Below, in pieces: positions 26,441 to 37,300 of a stretch of DNA of 64,000 bases. The stretch's first letter is position 1. The number at the start of each line of letters is the position of its first letter. The notes under the pieces are model-generated. The model was not told the DNA's origin. It worked only from the letters and a program-made list of their open reading frames with translations, and ran no database searches. The DNA is taken from contig CM060465.1 in assembly GCA_030544235.1 (NCBI GenBank), forward strand, positions 27,722,988 to 27,786,987, in the 5' to 3' direction. Source of the DNA: Lepturacanthus savala. Lineage: Eukaryota > Chordata > Actinopteri > Scombriformes > Trichiuridae. Made by a program: the position numbers and the translations under genes.

Positions 26441-27589
26441 TTATCTCTACACAGAACATAAGTCTCATTATAAGTATACAAAAAAAAGATGAAAAATCCT
26501 TTCCAAATAACTGAAGTCAGCAAAGTAGCTCATTTCTTGAAGAGCATGCAAAATCAGTCAATCACACTCTTTTCGTCCTGTGTAATCCTTCAGGTAAAAT
26601 CCCAGCGAAATGTAATCCGGTCATTTCCTTTAATTTGTGCAATGTCAGTGCACATGGTCACAGAATACTGATATGCAGGTGGAGCTCAGGCCCTCAGATC
26701 TGAGACAGAGAGAGAGAGACAGGGGGGGCTGGATGGGCAGCTGGAACCAGAGGTACTGAAGTTTGAACCGACTCGTGTCAGCAGCCTGACGATGGAACAG
26801 AATTTATAAGGAAGCTTAAATAATAATGACAGATCCTCTTAGGAAAGTAAGGACAAGTTGCAAGACCTTATGGAGCGGTTCACTCGAAAAGATTTGGAAA
26901 CGTTCCTCGTTACTCTGTAACTCATTAAACCTTCCAACACCTTCATACAATATTTATTTCACCATAGCACCAACATGCCGTACTCTTGATTGTATTTCAA
27001 AGTACTTGTGTTCGTTTCTTTTCAAACTGGAGGATTTATCGGTCTACTGTCAAATGCGTTTACTGGATACGCTGAGAAACTTGACATTGCAGCAACTTAA
27101 ATAGCACTTTAAAAAGACTTACAGCAAAGCATCTTCCCTGCTGAGGATCTTTTGAGAAAGACACCAGCTGCAGCGAAGCTGTTCCGTGGCGCTCTTTCAT
27201 GTCGGTTAGCAGAAGTCCACAGAGTATCATAAAAACTCTGAATCTGTTCCTTATTTTTGAAAAGGCATGTTCAGAACACACGTGTTATATAATTTAGAAT
27301 AGGGCAGAGATAGCAGGTCTTGAATAATGAAATATCCATATTTAGTCACACTTTTACACATGTAAAAGTATGACGAGATTTTTTAAACATTTCCTTAAAA
27401 AAGACCAAAAAAAAAACATTGAAAGTATGTCATAGCAAATTTTCCAAGTCATTTTCCACCTTATAAACTGAGGTCAACAGTGACCTTCAGCAGTGACTCA
27501 TTTAACGGAATTCTTTATTGATTAAATAAGAAGGGCTATTGTTCCATTGGAAAAACATTGTTAAAAAAAAAAATCACTTTCGATGATAA

Positions 27590-28050
27590 ATGTTTATCGG
27601 CCGTGCATGAATTAAGCACAGCCGCGCCGTCACCTGCTTTGATCATGAATACACTAACGAGGCCGTAATAGTGCGAGGAAGCATTTAGGACACTGGGACC
27701 ATTGAAAGCAAAAAAATCAGCACATGTCGCCTGACTCATCCTCTCTGCCCCTGAGTCACTCCCTCCCTTTCCCGCCCCCCCCCCCCCGGTCCAGGATCTG
27801 TGGCTCTCTGCTGGAGCTGGCTCCGTTATCCCAACGTCGACCCTGCCACTCCACGGGCAGGACGGCGGCCAAGAACGCCGACAAGGCCCCAAATAAGGAG
27901 GAAGAGGCTGTTTGTGTTTCAGTGGGTGTTTCACTGCGAGGACAAAAGCCTGGGTGTGATGCCGTGGGCCCGTCAGGAGGGAATCGGAGCGTATAGCCAC
28001 GCCGTTTCTCTGTTCCAACTATGCCGTCATGTCTTAAAATAGCTTTGTAG
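27590..28050. other. GC-richer block, candidate regulatory element
   Basis: Balanced-composition sequence (CGGCCGTGCATGAATTAAGC, GAGGCCGTAATAGTGCGAGG, GGACGGCGGCCAAGAACGCC) with a poly-C run at 27773-27787. Overlapping frames in several phases, the longest 160 codons on the minus strand, lack domains and compete with each other, so none is called. A conserved non-coding element is a possible reading. Confidence 0.25.
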
Positions 28051-28439
28051 ATGTCCTGCGTTATCTGATACCACAGAGTATACAGATCGGGGTGTATGAT
28101 TGGTGTGGGGGTGAAACGGGTCAACATCTGGATTAAAACTTGAGGTATGATCCATTACTCTGCACCATTTATAAATCCCCCCCCCACTCTGTGTTGTTTT
28201 TCTTTTCTTTTTTTTCTTTTTATACAGCTTTGGGCCAACATCAAAGCAATATAAAGGCTGCAGCTAAGCTCATTATACAAATGAGCTTTGGTGCCAACTG
28301 CATACGCCAAGCAGCCCACATGTGAAAGATGATCTCAAAAGTGAAAAGGTAAACAACTCTAATACGGTAGTGTGTGTCCCACTGGACACAGAGCTCCTCC
28401 GAAGCTAGTGCTTCTCTAAATTTTCATTTTTTTTTTGTT

Positions 28440-28960
28440 TTAGCTAGCTACATGGTGTTAGGAATGGTAATGGTGGTTGGTCCACCGCTTTGGTCGACCT
28501 TAACAACTACTGAATGGATTGCCATGATGTTTTACAGTGACATTAATAGTCCCCAGAGGATGATCCACTGTGACCAGAGGATTAATTGTAAAGACTTTGA
28601 TGATGATTCGCTAACCGTTTTCCCCCCGAGGTGGCACCATGAGTCATATCTGTGGTTGAGTGAAACGTCTAGACAGCTAATGGATGGATTACCATGAAAT
28701 TTGGTTCAGACACATTTAGGACGAATACGGACATAATTCAAGCGATTCCAGAGCTTTTCATCTGGTGACATCATCCGGGTCAAATTTAAAGTCAAAATAA
28801 TTTGGTTAATGGCCGAATACCTGCAAAACCAAAAGACACAATCACCCTCAGCTGTACCTGGTGCATTATGGTGATTAGAACATGTGAGCATTCTAAACGA
28901 AACAATACCTACTAGCACCTAGAATGGGATTATTGCTTAGCACCCAGAGGTGCAGCTTGC
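28440..28960. repeat. Teleost interspersed repeat with internally repeated unit
   Basis: 'ATGGATTGCCATGATGTTTT' (28514) and 'ATGGATTACCATGAAATTTG' (28682) head two diverged units that also share the GAG-TGGCACCATGAG-type core. This 'ACTATTGGATGGATTGCCATGAAATTTGG'-like family is widespread in fish. Class is not clear by eye. Confidence 0.6.
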
Positions 28961-29059
28961 ACTAATTCAAAGCCATCTTTCTTAGGAAACATGCATCTGA
29001 TCCATTTCATACTCGACCCTGCACTCCAGTGATAATCATATATAAAGAAATAAAGATTT

Positions 29060-29520
29060 TTTCTTTCATAGTTACAGGATGATGCTACAGCGCCACCTGT
29101 TGGTCAAATGGCGCCAAATTTGTCATGGTCACTGAGACGTTCCATTTACATATAATTACCAAATGTGGTTATAATAGCTCAAAATGTTCATGAGATATTA
29201 CAGTTTTTTTTGTAATATAAGCTCCGTCCATGGCAAGTTGAGCAAACTTTGAGGGTCAGCTACACCAAAACTGTATGGAGTATTAGAAACTCAAAATAGT
29301 GTCTCTTCCTGGCTTAGTCTGGAGACGTTCTGTACCAAATCTGGTGATGAGTGCTCAAAATGTGTAGGATGAGTGACAGATGATAGACTTAAACTAACGT
29401 GTAAAAGATTATACACGAAAAGCAGCATTTTTTTGTTACAGTGCCACCATTTGGCCAAATTGTACCGACTTTGACACTGCACTTCCCTTCAGTGTCCCAA
29501 GCAGTACACTCAAGTGTGAA
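29060..29520. repeat. Dispersed repeat, unit present about 1.2 times in tandem
   Basis: ACAGCGCCACCTGTTGGTCA (29089) and ACAGTGCCACCATTTGGCCA (29439) begin related segments about 350 bp apart, both continuing as AAAT..G..C...TTTG. It looks like a partly duplicated dispersed repeat. No open frame of interest. Confidence 0.5.
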
Positions 29521-30784
29521 ATTGACTTGATGAATGGTTGTAAAGATATGAGGCAAATACGAGAGGGAGATTATAATTTAGATAGATATCGCAAACATAG
29601 GTGTTGTTTTATAATCAAGATCTTACATCTTTTGCGAAAAAGTGGAAATCTAAAGCTGGCTGTCACTTTGACAATTAACTGACGTTACTGCCAAAAGAAG
29701 CCGTCATTAGATCAAGCTTCCTGGTTGTAAATGTTAATAGTCTCATAATGACTTTTGAAATTATCAAAGTCCTCTCCACACTGTGGCCGCATGACCACAG
29801 GGACAATCTGTACTTTTGCAATGTGCACGTAACACAGAAACTGGGATTCTCCTAATGTTCATGCATACAGCATAAAGTAGGAGTCAGCAGTTGTGTATTA
29901 TTAGTTCACAGTATGGACCAGCAGCCCTCCTGTGGGAACAGATCGGCGGTTATGGACATTGTTGCCCATTGTTGGATATAACACTGTGACACATGTGGCC
30001 ATTGTGGACGGGAAGTCTCAGCTGGCAAAGAGGAAAAGGGCATCAGCGAATGGAAACAGGAGGGGCTCATAAAGTCAAGTCCAAAACAAATACAGTACTA
30101 TATTAGAAACTCAATACTTCAAATCCGAGCTAATTTGCCAGCTCCCGGTGAAACAAAAGGGAACCCTCGTTTTAAATTTTAAAGTAAATCATAACGAAAA
30201 TCATTTAAAAAGAGTCTTTTGTTTTTCTCTGGTTTAATATGGCTATGCGAGTGAAAAAATCTGATACAGTAGGTTATTGTTTCTCGAAGCTGCGTGCAGC
30301 TCAGTCGAGCTGAGAAATGAGCTGCCGAGTGCAAAGTTATTCCTCCAGATTCCAGTAAATTACAGTAGAGCTGCTCCGTTAACTTAAACCAAATCTGTTT
30401 GGCTCCACGCTTACTGAACGCTGCAAGTAAATAAGCACAATTACAAAGATAGCTACTCCAGAAGATCAGCAGAATATATCTATTTGATGCAATAGACCGA
30501 GTTAAAAAAAAACTAAGCTGTTGGGAAATAACCGCTGATCTAAGCGTGATGTATCACAAACTGAGTTTGTTAAATAACACAAGTCGCTTCTTTAATATTT
30601 CCACCACATATTTTAGATACACCGTCAAAGAAAGACCCTTTTGACCATGACAGTGGTTATTATATAAATAATTGTTTCGATTAAGAGGAAACAATAAAAC
30701 TTGTGGTATCCAACTTTCGTTTTCATTTTGATTCAAGTACATTCCCAGCAGGTCATAAACCAATCCTGAGAGACTCAAATCTCA
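29521..30784. other. Intergenic sequence downstream of hmg20a
   Basis: No gene. AT-rich with no exon-like segment seen on either strand. Confidence 0.55.
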
Positions 30785-31346
30785 CATGATGTGAATAAGT
30801 TTATTGAAAACACAAACACTTTTTACACACAGAAAGAAAAAAAAAAAAGGAAATGGCACATTTTTCTTCAACAGATCGTTTAAAAAAAAAAAAGGAAACC
30901 TGCTCATCAATATTTCTTGTGATATGATAAATACAAACTCACGTACACATTTCAAATCGGACACATTTTGAATAGCTTGGATATTGTTGTGGAAGCATTT
31001 GCTAGAAATTGACGGTGGAAAAAAAAAGAACAGAAAACTTCGATTGACAGAAAAACAGCTTTTGTTAAGGTTCCTCCTCATGTCGTCTCATTATTTTATA
31101 AAACAAACTACTGCTATATTAATCAAGTGTTAACGGCTTAAAAGCATATAAAAAAAAAAAACAATAAATAAATATGAGACGCTACATCACCTCCACCTAT
31201 GCCACCTTAGCGGAGTAATAAAAGATATTTTAAAATCGTTTGAGACGACAGATCGACGGGAAGATTCACCTTCGCTTGGAAATTATGTCCCCTTAGCGTC
31301 GCTGTAAATCCCGATCCATCAAAAACGTGGGATCCTGTCCAATTAT
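30785..31346 (-). other. hmg20a: hmg20a last exon: stop codon and 3' UTR
   Basis: A strong acceptor (TGTCTTTTTCCCCAG) on the minus strand precedes ATAATTGGAC at 31346. The first A completes arginine and TAA at 31345-31343 is the stop. The remaining roughly 560 bp is AT-rich with several A and T homopolymers and no coding potential. The 3' end is placed about 15 bp past the AATAAA at 30805-30800, so 30785 is approximate. Confidence 0.8.
30800..30805 (-). terminator. Polyadenylation signal AATAAA of hmg20a
   Basis: Minus-strand AATAAA in the context TTTTCAATAAACTTATTC. A T/G-rich stretch (GATTTGAGTCTCTCAGG, then GATTGGTTTATG) follows 20-50 bp further on, as expected for a cleavage site near 30785. 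I saw no better canonical signal between it and the stop codon. Confidence 0.7.
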
Positions 31347-34300
31347 CTGGGGAAAAAGACAGCGAGAGATATACTTGTGTTGTGATTTATAGGTGCAGCC
31401 ATGGAACCGATTTTAAATACATAGAAAATTGATTTACCAATAGGAAAAACAAGAAATTTAATGACTGAAAATACAGATTTTATATTGTTGGCCAGGATTT
31501 AAAAGACTGCTTTAAAGCCTGGTTAAACTGTGATTGGTATTTATTTTAGACAACTAAACCATACAAATCTCCTTCTTACCTATCCAAACGGTTCACCACG
31601 TCCCTCACGGTGTTGATGAGATTCTCGTTTTCCTGCGGGTTACTGATGATGAGGCTGTGGAGCTTCTTCATGTAGGAGTCGATGGTTTCCAGAGAGGGCA
31701 TCTCTCCGCTGCCTGAAGGACAACAAGATGCGCGATGTCGGCTATTTGTCATAAGATGGAAAGTATTCATAAGATTTCACAAGTTTGATTTTTATATCAC
31801 TCAAACGGTCGTAGACGCCGTCAGTAGGTTGCAGTTGACAACTCGTCTTTTATGTTAGCAAAGTGTTTGCTGAGCACCGAGTGCTGGGATCAATGCAAAC
31901 AGATCAGAAAGAAAAAGAACCAAGCACAAAAATACCAGAGTCATCACTCCTGGTGTTATTGCTCCGGGCTAAATCAAAGCATGTCCAAAGCTGTCGATTT
32001 TAGTAAATGAATTGTAATGGAACAATTACAGACGGAACCTAACTCTCACTGAACTTTTGATGTAACTTACAGTGTATTGATGCCTTCTTCGAAACAGAAA
32101 CTGCCTGATAGTTTCCCTGAGGCAAGTGGATTTTTGAGTGGATTTTCCAATCGTCTTTCATTGTGAAGCTTTTTTTTTTTCTGAAATTATGCAAATGTGT
32201 TTGAGTCTGTGTCTCTGCTGAGCGAGGAGTCCAAATAGTTGCGAAAAGAAAACTGCCAGAGAGAATCCGAGGGTGTGATTCTGTCTGTGGATTAAACAAG
32301 TGGGAACAAAGTAGAACCGCATTCCTTAAATCTAAATAATAAACATGTTAAGATGAATGTGGGTTCACAGCTCGACTTGACCAGGCAGTTTCTAAAAGGA
32401 CCGCGAGCCATTTAAGTAGCGGGTCCAGAAAGAGTCACGTGGGAGTTCAAAGCCCAGTAAATACACTGCTGCTGTACAAAAAAAAACATTATTTCATTAT
32501 TTGTCACAAACTTTAAAACGTAGGGTGGTTTATGTTTTCCCAGAGCATTTTTTTTAATCTATCTTGATTTTTAATCTTATTTAATTAAGTTTTAATTTCT
32601 GATTGTTCTATTTTTTTTTTATTTAAAGTTTTTGATTTCCCCCCTTTAATTAACTGTTTCTAAATTGTATCTTGATGCTTTTAATGTGTTATGTAAAGCA
32701 CTTTAAATTACCTTGTTAAATTGTGCTACAAACTTTCCTTACCCAGTTATTGATAGGAACCTTTGTTTAGCTCAGTGTGACACAAGGACATGTTTTGAAG
32801 TGGCACCGCCGGAGTTATTGGACTGAGCTGAATGTTCCCTACACACTAAAAGTTGAATAAATTGTGTAACCCAGCAGGTTAAAGCAGTAGCAGAGAGGAA
32901 CTTCTGATGAAGTTGCAGCTTTTACTGCCGACAGCACGCTTTTATTTTGAAGAGTCTTGTGTGACGAAATTAACACTGGTATTAGTCCAGTAACGAAATG
33001 GGGGTTAAATTGCAACGGAAGCAAACTCAACTGATTTTGTATCCACTTAACCCAACCCACTTTTCATGCTGGTGCCACCACAGCCCCTTAATGCCCGTGC
33101 GGTCAAAACTGGGGAATTTATGCTAATTTATACAAATTTGAACTTTAACCCTCACTAAGGACGCATTAAAGAAACAAAATCAGTTGAGTTTGCTTCTGCT
33201 GCAGTTTCTTTAACCTTTTTTTCATAAAATTACTTGACTATATGGGATATCGGATCGATGGCCTTTTTTTCCCCCTGGAACAGAGATTAGCGCTACTCGA
33301 ACTCACCTGGCAGAGGTACGGAAGAGAAGCTGGAGGCGAGTGCCTGGCGCAGGGTCTCCAGGTGTTGGTGGAGCAGCCCGTTGCGTCCCCTCTCCTGCAG
33401 CACGTCACCTTCCAGCCGCTCCACCGCCCCGCGCATGCTCTCCACGTGTTTCTGCAGCGCCGCGTTGCGCTCCTCATACTCCATGTTGGTTTTACGCAGC
33501 TGCCGCATCTCAGCCTCGCGCGCTGTTGGAAGAAAAAACGGAGAGAGAGACGGAAACAAAGGCGGATCAGAGAGAGTTCACACCGTGAGATTCCCGCCGT
33601 TGGCCGCTGTCGTCCGTTTTTACTTGTTAGTGTAAATTAATTTGTTAGATTAAAACATTACTGCATTTAAAATGGGAGGCATTACGCTGCTACTGCATTA
33701 CTTTTAAGTTACTCTCTCCAAAATAACTGGAATTATGGATTCAGCGATCTAAATAAAGCTCACCTTTGTCGTTATTGCTGCTAGTCACAACAGGAATCTT
33801 GCTTTTCAAAAGTTTTCAAAAAGCTGCTGATTCCACTGTTGAAAGTGGTTTTCATGTCTTCAACAAGTCTCCTAACCTCTTGATGCTGAAGAATCTCAGA
33901 ACAGGAGGACTTTAATTTTGTCTGTTTTGTGGTTTTATCTCCACTTTGATGCTCCACCTGCTTCCTTATTAACTTCATGTCACTATGGCGCCTCTGTAGA
34001 TGTTAAACTACTGCTGCTATTTCAGGAAGTGGACAGTTCTTTAAGTGTAGCACAACAAGTGCATTTGTCTAGAATGTTCTTCAAATCCTTATGGTCGACG
34101 ATCGACGATGACTCTGCTTGGGCTTTTTTTTTTTTTTTACCTTTGCTGTGGTTGAGAAACTCCTCCGTGAAGATGGGTATGTCGAACACAGTCCTGTCCT
34201 TTCCCTCCGTGTCCTTCTAAAGGGGGCGGGAGACAGAGCAACAGCAAAAGAGATAAGCGGAGAAAACACTGGGCCACAGCCTGACAGAGAGAGGAGGTCA

Positions 34301-37300
34301 TTCATCTCTCTGGGCTGTAGGTGGTCGGGTAATTGATTTTCATGCCTGGCCCGCGAGGGAAATACAGTGATACTGATTAAGAAATGAGCAGGTAGAAGTA
34401 ATTTCATCAACAGCGCTGCTAAGATATCAACGGCTCTGAAACTGTTCGCCATTCATTCGCAGTAAAAATTGCATCGCTGCACAATAGCAGCGCCGGTTTC
34501 TACTTATACATTTTCTCTTATAAAAGCATGCATCATCCTTCCTCCTTTTCTCACTATAATGAAATTCATTCTGTCCTTTGAAATCTAAAAGGTGGAGAAA
34601 TTACCGGTATCCCCCCCCCCCGGAGGAATTTCTTCATCACCTTGGCTGTAACCCTTCGGAGCGCTGAAACGCTGACAAATGGGAACCTCTTAATTACACG
34701 TGCGGAACTTAATAAAAATGAATTACACACTTTGGCGGAAGCCGAGTGTTTGGATCGCGAACAAACACGGCGCCGCAGGCGGATTAACCCGGCTTTAGTG
34801 GTGCGACAATAGGCAGGAGAGGAGGGCAAACACGACGGATTGAGGTTCTTCCGTGAGAAAATAGCCCCCCCCCCCCAAAAAAAAGAAGCTTTTGCTATTA
34901 TTACATAAACTCCAAATCAATGAAATTATTGAGTTTTTACCATTTGCACAGGTTCAGTTAAGTCTTTGATGCTGCTGCTCATTGCTGTCATTTCTTAATT
35001 ATTTTCCATTGCATTTTAACTTTGTTTTTAATTTTCTTGATTAATTTAAATTAATTTTTTGGTAATTTTTGGTTTAATTTCAATTTCTTAATTTTTAATC
35101 TTATTTAATTTGAACTAATTTACATTTTCCCCCTTTCAGTAAACACTTTTTAAAATATATCTTGCTTGTTTGATCTTTTTTAATTGCAATTAATTACATT
35201 TCCCCCCTTTTAAATCAACTGTTTTTTTGTTTTTAATTTCAATTTCCTGATTTAAAATCTGTGCTTTTAATGTTTTATTTAAAGCACTTTGAATTACCCT
35301 GTTGTTGCTATGCAAATAAACTTGCTTTGTCTACACATCATTGTCTCTTAAGTTAAAACCAAACTTAATATTTCATGTTGATTGTGTTTGCCAGTACGAA
35401 AGAAAACCATCATCAATCGTTACATCAGCGCACATCATATGAGATAATGAAACAAAGCAGAAAGCGATTCACTTACGACATAACCACAGATCATTTTTAG
35501 GAGTTTTTACTGTCGCGCGCCCGATGAGATATAATAAGACGGACTGTAAATAATTCCATTGATTTATTCAGCGACGCTGTGTGGAATCACTGTTGGCCGG
35601 ACATTTATTCTGTGACGCCGTCCTCTTGCTCCCAATTGGAGCTGCGAGGATTTATTCACTCAATTAAATATGATATTTGCTTCTCATGGAAAGTGATTGC
35701 GAGCGTGGCGGGGCAGGAAAGAGTTACTGACCTCATGAAGTGCCTCATTGGCTGCCTGGTGTCCAACATCTGGAGAGGAAGGAAAGAATAAAGACAGAGG
35801 ACAGCAGATGATTCATGTTTCCCCCGGCGTAGCAGGCTTTTACTGCATTGTGATCTGATAGAATGATTGAAAATATACATATATATATATATATATATTT
35901 TTAAATCCCATCTCTGCACTCTACGAGTGAAGATATTGTCAATCAATCAACTTCAACGAGTTGGAACATTTTCTTCGTCTTTTTCATTTTTGTCCGTCAT
36001 CGACGTTTTTCCTATTTCGACTGGGATTTTATCCATAGTAACAAAGCAGGAACAGGTAATGTAGACCATGTGTTGGATGAGCAGAGTGACAGTTACTTGG
36101 CCTTTAGTTGGACTATAATTTATAATCTGGCCTAACACTAACTCATGCGGTAGAACTCTTCCTCGCCACATTGCATTCGACTTGGCAAAGTACACTGGTC
36201 AATGACAAATAATGTTTGGGAAGATGAGAAATTAAAAAAAAAAAAAAAAAAAAAAGTTAAAATACTGTTTTAAGAACTTGTTATTTAAAAGTCTAATTGT
36301 ATAATTATGTTTTACAAAACTTATGATTTTGGGTGATTTTTAGACAAGAAATGTCAAATGGTGTCAAACATGAAATCCTCTTAGAATAAAAAAAAATAGC
36401 ATGTGGTTTTAATTTTTAAAATTAAAATGAATTTTTAAACAATCTAGTATAAAGTTAGAGTTATGTAAAGTTTAAGGTTACTCTACAGTTTTGTCACTGA
36501 TCCATATGCTGCAAAAAATAATCTCAACAGGTGAAGATATTTCATTTAGGTACCATTAGTCCAATATTGAATAGAATTATCTTATTCCAATGGCAGATAA
36601 TTTACCTTATTTCACATTTTTTTCCCTGATTTGGGTCAATCTGGTCTTGTTTTAAAAGAAAAAGATTAAATTGACAAATTGTGAAATAAAAACTTGAAAT
36701 AAGCTAAATTATCTGCCACTGGAATTAAATAATTCTACTCATTATAGGACTAATAATACCAAAATGAGATATTTCCACCTGTTAAGACTTCAGCTTTTGC
36801 AGTGTATGATAAAATCTCTTTGACCAAATAATGAACTGTGGATGTTTTGTGGGTGATTAAACCATATTGAAAATCATTATCTAGTGTTTTTGCAGCACTT
36901 TTCACTTGTCTGCTAGCAACTTGTCAGCCAGATGCGTTTCTAACTCACCTCCCCTGTGTCGCTTGCCCTTCTGCTTCTCCTGGACCTTCCTGGTGAAGTG
37001 TTTGTAGGCCTCCGTCTTCTGGTATTTCTCCAGCTCCCGCATGTACCTCTCCTTGTCTCGCTCCGCCTCGTCCAAGTACCGCTGCCGAGAGGAGGAGGAA
37101 ACCCGGAACGATTGGGACGAAAAGAAGAGGATCGCGTGGCAGCGGTGATTGATCAGCCATTTCTACGGTTGAAACTTTCCAGCAGGTATCAAAGTTGGAA
37201 ACTTAACGGGAATAAATCTAACATTTACAAAACTGAAGGTTGGTCCTCAACAGGGAACTTAAATATAGTTGGAGAAAATATATTGCAGCATAATCTTGGC

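Noticed and set aside
27536..28127. 160- and 123-codon minus-strand frames
   Set aside because: They overlap in different frames, include a poly-C-derived glycine run, and show no domain or splice structure.
33238..33640. Plus- and minus-strand frames of 79-132 codons around the coiled-coil exon
   Set aside because: Shadows of the GC-rich hmg20a exon in other frames; no domains of their own.
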